Part shown: piece after piece, positions 35,952 to 44,029 of the stretch
How the letters are laid out: each line of letters starts with the position of its first letter
Position numbering within the stretch: the stretch's first letter is position 1
Origin: JBBSBL01 sp963735885
GTDB taxonomy: Bacteria; Actinomycetota; Thermoleophilia; Solirubrobacterales; Solirubrobacteraceae
Length of the DNA stretch: 64,000 nucleotides
Direction of reading: 5' to 3'
Assembly: GCA_963735885.1 (NCBI GenBank)
Contig: CAVTMP010000004.1
Coordinates: 868,001 to 932,000 of the forward strand
Made by a program: the position numbers and the translations under genes
The notes under the pieces: model-generated
What the model was told of the DNA's origin: nothing
The model's input: only the letters and a program-made list of their open reading frames with translations
Database searches by the model: none

Positions 35952-36584
35952 TCAGCGCAGGCAGCCGCGGCGCTCGCCCACGACCCGCAGGTCGTGGGCG
36001 AGCGCCTCGGGCGTGAGCTTGGAGATCGGGAAGCTCACGCACTGGCGCCCGCTGCGGTCGAGCACGAACACGTAGGCGCTGTGGTCGTAGCCCCGGCCCT
36101 GCGGCTGGATCCCGTAGGCCTTCCAGATCGGCGCCAGCCGAGCACGGGTGCCGAGGAGGAAGCGCATCCGCCCGTTCATCCGCTGCTCGACGAGGAAGCG
36201 CCGCGCCCGCGCCGGCGTGTCGCCGGCGGGGTCGACGCTCACCGCGAGGACCGGGACGTCGCGGCCCACGTCGTCGAGCGCGCCGCGGATCTGCTGCGCG
36301 GTGAGCGGGCACTCCGTGCGGCAGGTGGAGTAGAGGAAGGTGAGGATCGCCGGGCGGCCGCGGAGGCGGGCGAGGGACGCCGGACGCCCGTCCTGGTCGC
36401 GCAGGGCGAAGTCCCGAACCGGGATGCCCGGGGGGCGCAGGGCACCCTCGTAGCCGCCCGACGCCGGCGCCGGGGCGGACGCGCCGCGGCCCGGGCCCAG
36501 CAGCAGGGCCAGGGCGAGCCCCGCGGCGGCCACGCCGCAGAGCACCCAGAGCACGAGTCGGAGACGGGCGGGCACCGCCGCCAA
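35952..36584 (-). CDS. SCO1/SenC-type copper chaperone
   Basis: 210 residues with an N-terminal membrane anchor (LVLWVLCGVAAAGLALALLL). The thioredoxin fold carries the copper site: Cys88 and Cys92 in LYSTCRTECPLT and His168 in GRGYDHSAYVFVLD. SCO proteins deliver copper to the CuA centre of cytochrome c oxidase. No oxidase genes are in the window. TTG 36584 is the longest start; GTG 36572 is possible. It follows the NarL-type regulator gene by 40 bases on the same strand. Confidence 0.88.
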   Translation of the reverse strand: MAAVPARLRLVLWVLCGVAAAGLALALLLGPGRGASAPAPASGGYEGALRPPGIPVRDFALRDQDGRPASLARLRGRPAILTFLYSTCRTECPLTAQQIRGALDDVGRDVPVLAVSVDPAGDTPARARRFLVEQRMNGRMRFLLGTRARLAPIWKAYGIQPQGRGYDHSAYVFVLDRSGRQCVSFPISKLTPEALAHDLRVVGERRGCLR

Positions 36585-36624
36585 GGGTAGGTCAACCCAC
36601 GCCGCGCGCCCCGGCGCCGGCGTC

Positions 36625-37260
36625 CTACGGCTCGACGAGCCCGCGGCGGATCGCGTAGCGCACGAGCTCGACGCGGTCGCGCATGCCGAGCTTGCGCAGG
36701 ACGTTCGCGCGGTGGGACTCGACCGTCTTCTCGCGTCAGGTGCAGGACGCCGGCGATCTGCGCGTTGGTGTGCGCCTCGGCGATGAGCTTGACCACCTCC
36801 TCCTCGCGCGGCGTGAGCGGCTCCTTCGGCCCGGCGGCGTCGTCGTCCATCCAGGCGCGGATGAGCGACTCGCTCGGCGGCGTTGGTGAGGAACGCGCTC
36901 GCCGCGACCGACGGCGCGGACCGCCGCGACGAGGTCCTGGTCGGCCTCGCGCTTGAGCACGTAGCCCGACGCGCCCGCCTTCAGCGCCTCGAACAGGTAG
37001 CGCTCGTCGTCGTGCATCGAGAGCATGAGGATCGTCGTGGCGGGCAGGTGGGAGCGGATCTCGCGCGCGGCCTGGAGCCCGGTGAGGCGCGGCATCCCGA
37101 CGTCGAGGATGCAGACGTCGGGACGCTGGGTCAGGGCCTCCTCGATCGCCTCGACGCCGTCGGCGGCCTCGGCCACGACCTCGAGATCGGCCTGGCGCTC
37201 GAGCAGCAGCCGCAGCCCGCTGCGGACGATGCCGTGGTCGTCGGCGACGAGGATGCGCAT
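36625..37260 (-). CDS. NarL/FixJ-family response regulator, three frameshifts
   Basis: About 211 residues. Receiver domain with Asp7/Asp8, phospho-acceptor Asp53 in VCILDVGMPRL and Lys103 in GYVLKREAD. The output domain LTPREEEVVKLIAEAHTNAQIA, then EKTVESHRANVLRKLGMRDRVELVRYAI is a LuxR-type helix-turn-helix. One extra base is needed out near 36897, 36872 and 36733; the last two have zero-frame CGA and sit exactly before GAG codons. ATG 37260 is one base from the kinase stop, so the two are coupled. Confidence 0.85.
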
Positions 37261-37261
37261 C

Positions 37262-38213
37262 TCAGAGGGTCAGCTCCACGCGGGTCCCCTGGCCGGTGCG
37301 CGAGAAGACGCGCAGCCGGCCGCCGACGAGCAGCGCCCGCTCGCGCATCCCGGGCAGCCCGAGCCCTCCGGCGCGCCCGTGGTCGAACCCGCGGCCGTCG
37401 TCCGAGACCTTGCAGCACCGTTCGCCCGACGAAGGAGAGCTCGACCTCCACGCTGCGCGCATCGGCGTGCCGCGCCACGTTCGAGAGCGATTCCTGCGTG
37501 ACTCGATAGATGACGAGCTGCTGGTCGCGCGTCAGCGTCGGGACGTGGCCGCGCGGGCGGAAGGCCGCGTGGATGCCCGTCTGCTCGGAGAAGTCGCGCA
37601 CCTGCGTCCGCAGCGCCGGCAGCAGGCCGTGGTCGTCGAGCACCGTCGGGCGCAGGCGGCGCGCGAGCTGGAGCAGCTCCTCCATCGCCTGGCTCGCGAG
37701 CCGCTTGGTCTCCCGCAGCTCGCGCGCGAGCGGCGGCGACGCGTCCTGGATCGAGGCCTCGAGGCGCAGCAGGATCGCCGTCAGCGCCTGGTTGACCTCG
37801 TCGTGGAGGTCCTGGGCGATGCGCTGGCGCTCCTGCTCCTGGCCCTGCACGGCGGCGCGCGCCGCGCCCCGGCGCTCCGCCTCGAGGCGGTCGAGCATGC
37901 GCTGGAAGGCGGCGCCCAGCCGGCGAACCTCGTCGGTCCCGCCCTCGAGCCGCGGCGCCGGCCGCCGCGGCCCGGCGAGGTCGACCGACTCCATCTCCTC
38001 GACGAGGCGCTCCAGCGGCGCGAAGCGGCGACGCAGGAGCAGGGCGTTCCCCAGCAGGCTGGCGAGGAGCGCGAGGACGAGCACCGCGATCTCGCGCCAG
38101 CCCGCCAGGCGGCTGACCGAGAGGTCGACCGCGAGCGTGGCCACGAGCGCCGTCGCCGCGACGAGCAGCGCGTTGACGGCGATGACCTGGGAGAGGAGGG
38201 AGCGCGAGCGCAT
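37262..38213 (-). CDS. NarX-type sensor histidine kinase, one frameshift
   Basis: About 317 residues. Two membrane helices (VIAVNALLVAATALVATLAVDL and EIAVLVLALLASLLGNALLL) with almost no periplasmic loop, a HAMP-like segment (FAPLERLVEEMESVDLAG), the HisKA_3 phospho-acceptor His137 in RIAQDLHDEVNQAL, and an HATPase with N-box QESLSNVARHADA and G-boxes SDDGRGFD and GLGLPGMRERA. The frame breaks at 37424 (GGG CGA), exactly before ERCCKVSDDGRG. With little external domain it may sense membrane or cytoplasmic signals. Confidence 0.87.
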
Positions 38214-38221
38214 CGGCGCAA

Positions 38222-38239
38222 ATGGGGTCAAGACCCCAT
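38222..38239. promoter_or_regulatory. Perfect palindrome upstream of the histidine kinase
   Basis: ATGGGGTC-AA-GACCCCAT is an 8+8 perfect inverted repeat nine bases upstream of the kinase ATG (reverse strand). It may be an operator or a short RNA hairpin in the kinase leader. Confidence 0.45.
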
Positions 38240-38348
38240 ATCGGCATCGCCGGCCAACCCCCATACTCCTCGGTGCACGGCTCCTCGGTCGCCGGCCGCG
38301 AGGTCGGCTCCGGAGTCGGAGCAAATGCAGCGCAACGGGCCTATGACG

Positions 38349-38382
38349 CCGGGGCGCCCTCCGGGCAGGGAGGGCGCCCCGG
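38349..38382. terminator. Fourteen-base-pair hairpin between divergent genes
   Basis: CCGGGGCGCCCTCC (38349-38362) pairs perfectly with GGAGGGCGCCCCGG (38369-38382) around the loop GGGCAG. Genes on both sides are transcribed away from it, so no annotated transcript ends here. Confidence 0.6.
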
Positions 38383-38411
38383 CTTCGTTCCGCGCCGCAG
38401 CGGCTCGTCGC

Positions 38412-38417
38412 TATCCT
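38412..38417 (+). promoter_or_regulatory. -10-like TATCCT of the moeB-cysO unit
   Basis: TATCCT, 39 bases before ATG 38457, with GAGAGG at 38443 as a weak ribosome-binding site. Confidence 0.4.
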
Positions 38418-38456
38418 TTCTGAAGTGAAGCGACCCAGCCCCAGAGAGGCCACGCG

Positions 38457-39638
38457 ATGAGCCCGTCCGGCGCGGAGCTGCTCCGCCAGATCAAGAGCCA
38501 GATCACCGAGGTCGACCCGGCCGAGGTCCAGGAGCAGATGCGCAACGGCGCGGTGGTGATCGACGTGCGCGAGAGCGAGGAGTGGGCCACCGGCCACCTG
38601 CCCGGCGCCGCCCACGTCCCGCGCAGCTACCTGGAGAGCCGGATCGAGGGCGTCGTGCCCGATCGCGGCGCCCACCTCGTCCTCTACTGCGCGTCGGGCA
38701 ACCGGTCGGCCTACGGGGCCCGCACCCTCGCCGAGGATCTCGGCTACGAGCACGTCGAGTCCATGTCCGGGGGCATCACGCTGTGGAAGGACCGCGGCTA
38801 CGAGGTCGTCATGCCGCGCACGCTCACGCCGGAGCAGCGCGACCGCTACTCCCGTCACCTCCTGCTCCCCGAGGTCGGGGCCGACGGTCAGCAGAAGCTG
38901 CTCGACGCGAAGGTGCTGCTGCTCGGGGCGGGCGGCCTGGGGTCGCCCGCGGCGCTCTACCTCGCGGCCGCCGGCGTGGGCACGCTCGGCCTCGTCGACG
39001 ACGACGTCGTCGATCTGTCGAACCTCCAGCGGCAGGTCATCCACACGACCGACCGCGTGGGCGTGCCGAAGGTCGACTCCGCCGAGGAGTCGATCCACGC
39101 CATCAACCCCGACGTGCGCGTCGTCAAGCACCCGGTTCGGCTCGACGCCTCGAACATCATGGACATCCTGCCCGGCTACGACATCGTCGTCGACGGGCTC
39201 GACAACTTCCCCACCCGCTACCTGCTCAACGACGCCTCCGTGCGCCTCGAGATCCCGGTGGTGTCCGCCAGCATCCTCGGGTTCGACGGGCAGCTCAGCG
39301 TGTTCAAGCCCTACGACGGCCCGTGCTACCGCTGCCTGTTCCCGCAGCCGCCGCCCGCCGAGCTGGCGCCGTCGTGCGGCGCGAACGGGGTGCTCGGGGT
39401 GCTGCCCGGCACGATGGGGCTGCTCCAGGCCACGGAGGTCGTCAAGCTCGTGCTCGGCGTGGGCGAGCCCCTCGTGGGCCGTCTCCTGCTCTACGAGGCG
39501 CTCGGCGCGACGTTCACGGAGCTCAAGGTCCGGCGCGACCCGGACTGCCCGATCTGCTCTCGGCCGCCGGACGAGATCGCCGAGGACGAGATGGGCCTCT
39601 TCCCCGACTACGAGGCGTTCTGCGCCGCCGCGGGATAG
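38457..39638 (+). CDS. moeB: MoeB/MoeZ-type adenylyl- and sulfurtransferase with N-terminal rhodanese
   Basis: 393 residues. Residues 20-110 are a rhodanese domain with active-site Cys78 (LVLYCASGNRSAYGARTL). Residues 120-390 are the E1-like adenylating domain: LTPEQRDRYSRHLLLPEVG, nucleotide loop LLLGAGGLGSPAALYLAAAG, IVVDGLDNFPTRYLLND, and two zinc pairs CYRC and CPIC. It activates the C-terminal glycine of MoaD/ThiS-like proteins and can add sulfur. MoeZ and MOCS3 carry the rhodanese at the C-terminus; here it is N-terminal. Placed just before cysO and cysM, it probably forms CysO thiocarboxylate. Confidence 0.9.
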   Translation: MSPSGAELLRQIKSQITEVDPAEVQEQMRNGAVVIDVRESEEWATGHLPGAAHVPRSYLESRIEGVVPDRGAHLVLYCASGNRSAYGARTLAEDLGYEHVESMSGGITLWKDRGYEVVMPRTLTPEQRDRYSRHLLLPEVGADGQQKLLDAKVLLLGAGGLGSPAALYLAAAGVGTLGLVDDDVVDLSNLQRQVIHTTDRVGVPKVDSAEESIHAINPDVRVVKHPVRLDASNIMDILPGYDIVVDGLDNFPTRYLLNDASVRLEIPVVSASILGFDGQLSVFKPYDGPCYRCLFPQPPPAELAPSCGANGVLGVLPGTMGLLQATEVVKLVLGVGEPLVGRLLLYEALGATFTELKVRRDPDCPICSRPPDEIAEDEMGLFPDYEAFCAAAG

Positions 39639-39652
39639 GCTCCGCGCCGCCC

Positions 39653-39931
39653 ATGGCCACGGTTCGAATCCCCCCGGTCCTGCGCTCGTCGACGGGCGGC
39701 GAGAAGGAGGTCGCGGTCGACGGCGGCGACGTCGGCGCCGTCCTGCGCGGGCTCGCCGCCGCCCACCCGCAGACCGAGTCGCAGCTGTTCGGGGAGGACG
39801 GCGCGCTGAACCGCTACGTCAACGTGTACCTCAACGACGAGGACGTGCGGGTGCTCGACGGGCTCGAGACGTCCGTCGGCGAGAGCGACACGCTGGTCAT
39901 CCTGCCCGCAATGGCGGGCGGCTCGGCCTAG
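39653..39931 (+). CDS. cysO: Sulfur-carrier protein CysO (MoaD/ThiS fold), masked C-terminus
   Basis: 92 residues of ubiquitin-like fold (VRIPPVLRSSTGGEKEVAVDG, YVNVYLNDEDVRVLDGLET). The C-terminus reads VILPAMAGGSA: the Gly-Gly that must be exposed for adenylation is followed by Ser-Ala. It therefore probably needs trimming, as known for QbsE-type carriers, and a JAMM peptidase lies 1.4 kb downstream. ATG 39653, 14 bases after moeB. In M. tuberculosis CysO-thiocarboxylate donates sulfur to O-phosphoserine via CysM. Confidence 0.85.
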   Translation: MATVRIPPVLRSSTGGEKEVAVDGGDVGAVLRGLAAAHPQTESQLFGEDGALNRYVNVYLNDEDVRVLDGLETSVGESDTLVILPAMAGGSA

Positions 39932-39966
39932 CCCGTCGCCCCGCCGGCCGGCCCGCGGGGCGACGC

Positions 39967-39972
39967 TATACT
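39967..39972 (+). promoter_or_regulatory. -10 element TATACT before cysM
   Basis: TATACT ends ten bases before ATG 39983, so cysM can also be transcribed separately with almost no leader. Confidence 0.45.
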
Positions 39973-39982
39973 CGGTGAAGCT

Positions 39983-40954
39983 ATGGCCGACTCGTTCCTC
40001 GAGAACAAGCCGTGCGGCGGGCGCTACGGGGACATCGTCCAGGCGATCGGGAACACCCCGCTCGTGGAGCTCCGCCGCTTCTCCCCCAAGCCGGGCGTCC
40101 GCATCTGGGCCAAGCTCGAGTCCCAGAACCCGACGGGCTCGGTCAAGGATCGCGTCGCGCGCGCGATGATCGAGGACGCCGAGGAGAAGGGCGCGATCGG
40201 CCCGGGCCAGACGATCCTCGAGCCGACGTCGGGCAACACCGGGATCTCGCTCGCGATGATCTGCCGGCGCAAGGGCTACCCGCTCAAGGTCGTCATGCCG
40301 GACAACGTGACGCCGGAGCGCACGCAGCTGCTCGAGATGTACGGCGCCGAGATCGTCTACTCCGAGGGGTCCCAGGGCTCCAACGGCGCGGTCGAGCTCG
40401 CGCTCGACATGGCGGCCGCGGACTCCTCGCTCTACATGCCCTACCAGTACGGGAACGCGGCGAACCCGCGCGCCCACTACGAGGGCACGGCGGCGGAGAT
40501 CCTGGAGGAGCTCGACGAGGTGTCGGCCTTCGTCGCCGGGCTCGGAACCGGCGGCACGCTGATGGGCAACGGCCGCCGCCTGAAGGAGGAGTTCGGCGAC
40601 GCGGTGAAGATCGTCGCCGCCGAGCCGATGCAGGGCGAGCCCGTTCAGGGGCTGCGCTCGCTCGAGGACGGCTTCATCCCGCCGATCATCGACCTCGCGC
40701 TGCTCGACCGCAAGATCCTCGTCACGAATCGCGACGCGATCGTCTGGACCCGGCGGCTGCTCGACGAGGAGGGGATCTTCGCGGGCGTCTCCTCGGGCGC
40801 GATCCTGCGGGTCGCCTCGCGCATCGCGGGCGAGCTGGACGAGGGCAACGTGGTCTTCATCGTCTGCGACGACGGTTGGAAGTACCTGTCCTCGGGGATC
40901 TACACCCGGCCGGTCGACGAGGTCGAGAACCTCGACTCGACCGTCTGGTGGTGA
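39983..40954 (+). CDS. cysM: Cysteine synthase, CysM (CysO-dependent) type
   Basis: 323-residue PLP enzyme. Lys55 in NPTGSVKDRVAR is the Schiff-base lysine; EPTSGNTGISLA binds the substrate carboxylate and GLGTGGTLMG the phosphate of PLP. The C-terminus DDGWKYLSSGIYTRPVDEVE matches the CysM type that uses O-phosphoserine and CysO thiocarboxylate, not the O-acetylserine CysK ending. Neighbouring cysO, moeB and mec support this. Confidence 0.9.
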   Translation: MADSFLENKPCGGRYGDIVQAIGNTPLVELRRFSPKPGVRIWAKLESQNPTGSVKDRVARAMIEDAEEKGAIGPGQTILEPTSGNTGISLAMICRRKGYPLKVVMPDNVTPERTQLLEMYGAEIVYSEGSQGSNGAVELALDMAAADSSLYMPYQYGNAANPRAHYEGTAAEILEELDEVSAFVAGLGTGGTLMGNGRRLKEEFGDAVKIVAAEPMQGEPVQGLRSLEDGFIPPIIDLALLDRKILVTNRDAIVWTRRLLDEEGIFAGVSSGAILRVASRIAGELDEGNVVFIVCDDGWKYLSSGIYTRPVDEVENLDSTVWW

Positions 40955-41070
40955 GCCGCCGCCTGGCGGCCCCGCGCTTCGCCGTTCGTCCGCGCTGAGC
41001 CGAACCGGGCGTGCGGGCGCAGATCCCCGCTACCATCCTCCGACCCGCCCGCGCAAGGAGCCTCGCCCTC

Positions 41071-41262
41071 GTGTTCTCCCAGATCGGCCCGATGGAAATC
41101 GTCCTCGTCCTCGTGATCGCCCTGATCGTGCTCGGCCCCAAGCGTCTCCCGGAGGCCGCGCGGTCGGTCGGGCGCGGGATGCGCGAGTTCAAGGACTCGG
41201 TCTCGGGCGCCACGCACACCGACGACGACGACGACGTCGCGCGCATCGACGCGAAGTCCTAG
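41071..41262 (+). CDS. tatA: Twin-arginine translocase subunit TatA
   Basis: 63 residues from GTG 41071, set by AAGGAG (41055-41060). One membrane helix (IGPMEIVLVLVIALIVLGPKRLPE) followed by the amphipathic helix ARSVGRGMREFKDSV and an acidic tail (DDDDD). It forms the protein-conducting part of the Tat pathway. The -10-like TACCAT at 41030 gives a leader of about 35 bases. No tatB or tatC in the window. Confidence 0.9.
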   Translation: MFSQIGPMEIVLVLVIALIVLGPKRLPEAARSVGRGMREFKDSVSGATHTDDDDDVARIDAKS

Positions 41263-41300
41263 CCGCCGTCGGCCCCCAAAGCGGGACCGGACCCGGCTGC

Positions 41301-41306
41301 TAGCCT
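41301..41306 (+). promoter_or_regulatory. -10 element TAGCCT, predicted leaderless mec
   Basis: TAGCCT ends eight bases before ATG 41315. Confidence 0.45.
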
Positions 41307-41314
41307 CGCGCGGG

Positions 41315-41740
41315 ATGCGCCTCCCGCGCGGCCTCTACGACGAGCTGCTGCTCCACGCCTCAGAGGAGGCGCCGAACGAGTGCTGCGGGATGGTCGCCGC
41401 GAAGGACGGCGTCGCGACCCGGGTGTTTCGCGCCCGCAACGTCGACGCGAGCCCGCTGCGCTACACGCTCGACCCCGCCGACCAGCTCGCGATCGACCAC
41501 GAGATCGAGCGCCACGACGGCTGGGAGCTCGGCGCGATCTACCACTCGCACACCCGGACCGAGCCCGTGCCCTCGCAGACCGACATCAACCTCGCGCTCG
41601 TCGACGGCAGCGACCGGCCGTGGTTCCCGGGCGTGCTCCACATCATCGTCGGCATCGCGGGGCCCGAGCCGGACGTGCGCGCGTGGGACATCCAGACCCG
41701 GCGCCGCCACGCGCCCGTCGAGCTCGTCGTCGACGAGTGA
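41315..41740 (+). CDS. mec: JAMM/MPN+ metallopeptidase acting on CysO (Mec)
   Basis: 141 residues with the complete zinc-peptidase set: Glu22 in APNECCGMVAA, then His77-x-His79 with Ser87 and Asp90 in IYHSHTRTEPVPSQTD. In mycobacteria Mec releases cysteine from the CysO-cysteine adduct. Here the extra Ser-Ala on CysO suggests it may also perform a first trimming cut (inference). Overlaps the next gene by GTGA. Confidence 0.9.
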   Translation: MRLPRGLYDELLLHASEEAPNECCGMVAAKDGVATRVFRARNVDASPLRYTLDPADQLAIDHEIERHDGWELGAIYHSHTRTEPVPSQTDINLALVDGSDRPWFPGVLHIIVGIAGPEPDVRAWDIQTRRRHAPVELVVDE

Positions 41741-42243
41741 GCGCGGGCGCCTCCGAGCCGCTCGTCTGCCCGCACTGCGCGACCACGTATCCGCTGTCGG
41801 AGCGGTTCTGTCCGCGGTGCGGGATGCCGCTGGCGTACGGGGGCGTGGCGGGGACCGGCGAGGCGCCGGTCACCGACCGCCGCGAGCGCGCGCGCAAGAT
41901 CAAGCCCCAGTACGCCGAGGGGGATCTCGTGCGCGTGGCGGGCGGCCGCAACCAGGCCGAGGCCGAGCTCATCCAGGGGCTTCTGCTGGAGCAGGGCGTT
42001 CCGAGCCTCCTGCGCCGCAGCGCCGGCTTCGACGTGCCGGACTTCCTCGCCGCCGGCCCTCGCGACATTCTCGTGCCCGCCTCGGGGGCGGAGGCGGCGC
42101 GGGAGACCCTGCTCGACGCCGAGCTCGCCGGCGAGGCGTCGGGCCCGGCCCCGATCCGGGCGTCCCGGGTCCTCGCGGGCCTCATCGCGGCGCTCGTGGT
42201 GGTCGCGCTCGTCGCGTGGCTGGGCACCGAGGTGATCCGGTAG
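41737..42243 (+). CDS. Zinc-ribbon/DUF2007-like membrane protein
   Basis: 168 residues from GTG 41737. Begins with a zinc ribbon (VCPHCATTYPLSERFCPRCG). The middle VRVAGGRNQAEAELIQGLLLEQGVPSLLRRSAGF resembles DUF2007 (putative signal-transducing domain that spots small polypeptides). The C-terminus is one membrane helix (VLAGLIAALVVVALVAWLG). Coupled to mec by a four-base overlap; role unknown. Confidence 0.75.
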   Translation: MSAGASEPLVCPHCATTYPLSERFCPRCGMPLAYGGVAGTGEAPVTDRRERARKIKPQYAEGDLVRVAGGRNQAEAELIQGLLLEQGVPSLLRRSAGFDVPDFLAAGPRDILVPASGAEAARETLLDAELAGEASGPAPIRASRVLAGLIAALVVVALVAWLGTEVIR

Positions 42244-42250
42244 CCGACCG

Positions 42251-42269
42251 GCTCGCGACCCCCGCGAGC
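42251..42269. terminator. Hairpin between convergent genes
   Basis: GCTCGCG (42251-42257), loop ACCCC, CGCGAGC (42263-42269), eight bases after the zinc-ribbon gene stop. Confidence 0.5.
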
Positions 42270-42337
42270 GGGCCCGCGGGCGGAGCCGGCGGCGAGATGA
42301 TCGAGTCGACGACCCGCGCGGCCGCGGGATCGGCCGT

Positions 42338-43153
42338 CTAGCGTCGATCCCGGCTCCGCCGCCGCCGCCCCTCGAGGTGCTCGTCCTCGCGGGGGCGCGA
42401 GGCGTCTCCGGCCAGGGTCGCGAGGTGGGCGCGCCAGGCGCCCTCGACGTGGACGAGGGGCCGGCCGCCGAACGCGGCGCGGAGCCCGGCCTCGCGCGTG
42501 GGCGGCAGCGGCCGGGTCACGAGATCGACCACGGCGCGCTCGCCCTCCTCCCGGGCCAGCAGGTCGAGCACCGTGCCGCCGAGCAGGGCGGCGTCGCGCA
42601 CCCCGGGCGGAAACGCGGGCCGCGAGCCCTCGCGCAGACGCCGCGCGATCGCCGGACGGGCGTGGGCCGTCTGCCCGGCGAGGAACCGTCCGGCGCCCGC
42701 GGCGAGCCACGCCCAGCGCGCGGCGCGGAGGCCGCGGGCGGGCGTGTGGGGTGGCGGGAACGAGCCGCCGAGGCGCGCCACGACGAGGCCGGCGTACAGG
42801 GCGTCGGGCGCCAGGGCGAGCATCGCCCCGGAGCCGGGGACGCGCGACGCCCGGCGGGCGAGCGCCGCGGGGGAGAGGACGTGGATCTCGCGCACGCCGG
42901 CCCACCCCGCCACGTAGCGGCGCCCGGCCGGCACGGCGACCGCGCGCGCCAGCAGGTAGAGCGGGTGGGCGAGGCCGAGAAACGGCTCGGACCGATGCAG
43001 CACCACGGTGACGTCGGGGACCGTCGAGCCCAGCCGATCGTCCAGCCGCGCGCGGGTGCGCTCCAGGGAGTCCAGCACCCGCGCGGCGTCGTCGGCCTCC
43101 GAGGACTCGTGGCGCGCGCGAAACGACGCCGAAGTCGACTCGACCCACGCCAT
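42338..43153 (-). CDS. Uncharacterised protein, peptidase-MA-like layout
   Basis: 271 residues from ATG 43153. Starts with a helical region (SADDAARVLDSLERTRARLDD-like) followed by a strand VPDVTVVLHRSEPFLGLAHPLY, then EIHVLSPAALARRAS and ARWAWLAAGAGRFLAGQTAHARP. The order resembles peptidase-MA-like proteins, but no HExxH zinc motif is present, so no activity is claimed. The basic tail (LEGRRRRSRDRR) could bind nucleic acid or membrane. Single gene, convergent with the zinc-ribbon gene. Confidence 0.55.
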   Translation of the reverse strand: MAWVESTSASFRARHESSEADDAARVLDSLERTRARLDDRLGSTVPDVTVVLHRSEPFLGLAHPLYLLARAVAVPAGRRYVAGWAGVREIHVLSPAALARRASRVPGSGAMLALAPDALYAGLVVARLGGSFPPPHTPARGLRAARWAWLAAGAGRFLAGQTAHARPAIARRLREGSRPAFPPGVRDAALLGGTVLDLLAREEGERAVVDLVTRPLPPTREAGLRAAFGGRPLVHVEGAWRAHLATLAGDASRPREDEHLEGRRRRSRDRR

Positions 43154-43236
43154 CTAGCGGCTCGGCGGAGCGGCGCCGCCCGTCGCGGCCCGTCGCGGCA
43201 GGCGTTCGACCGCCGCCGGCGGGCGGACCCCGTGGG

Positions 43237-43866
43237 TCAGACCAGCGCCGGGACGCGGTCGTCGGCGATGCCGGCGATGGCCTCGGCGGCCCGCTCGAAC
43301 TCGTCGTCGGACAGCACCGGGGTGCCCTCGAACGGCAGCTCGCGCGAGAGCTCGAGCCACGAGCGGCACCCGCCGTACTCCTCGCGGACGCGCACGGTCA
43401 CCGGGCGCGGGATCCGGTAGGTGCGGAGCAGCACGACGTGGAGCGGGTGGCGGCGCTTCCAGTGCAGGCGCTTCTCGGCGTAGTCCGGCGTCCACACGTA
43501 GAAGGGCGACAGGGCATCGACGGCGCGGCGGTCGGTCACCGTCCAGTGACCGGCGACCTCGGCCCACGCGCGGATCCGCACGCGGTCGGGCTGCGGCAGG
43601 TGGCCGTCCGGCCCGGTGGCGTGCGGCGAGGGCTCGCCGTCGGCCCAGACGCCCTCCTCGAGCGCCCGGCCGAGCTCCGTGCGGTGGCTCTCGCGAACGA
43701 GGTCCGTGCGCTGGTGGTCGAAGGTCGGATAGAGGAAGAAGCGGTCGTGCTCGAGCGCGAAATGGCGACCGGCCTCGCGGATCCCGCCCTTGCGCAGGGT
43801 CAGGAGCTGCTCGCCCTCGGCGAGTGCCCGCACGGTGACGGCCCATTCCTTGAAGGCGATTGGCAT
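43237..43866 (-). CDS. DUF1802-family protein
   Basis: 209 residues from ATG 43866. The family pattern is clear: IAFKEWAVTVRALAEGEQLL, LRKGGIREAGRHFALEHDRF and FLYPTFDHQRTDLVRESHR. The middle region WTVTDRRAVDALSPFYVWTPDYAEKRL and the C-terminal VRVREEYGGCRSWLEL also fit. Function unknown. The 163-base gap upstream (43867-44029) holds no recognisable element beyond scattered AT-rich bases. Confidence 0.85.
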   Translation of the reverse strand: MPIAFKEWAVTVRALAEGEQLLTLRKGGIREAGRHFALEHDRFFLYPTFDHQRTDLVRESHRTELGRALEEGVWADGEPSPHATGPDGHLPQPDRVRIRAWAEVAGHWTVTDRRAVDALSPFYVWTPDYAEKRLHWKRRHPLHVVLLRTYRIPRPVTVRVREEYGGCRSWLELSRELPFEGTPVLSDDEFERAAEAIAGIADDRVPALV

Positions 43867-44029
43867 GGCTGGGTTCGGGAGTTCGGAGGACGTGAACGTT
43901 CCGCGCGCCCGGGAGATGCATCCGGCGGCAACGCGGGAACCGGATTCTACGTCAGACGCCGAAGATCCCCAAACTTCGCTGCAAATCGGCACGAAATCGC
44001 GGCTCCCGCCGACGCCGTGCGACATGCTG

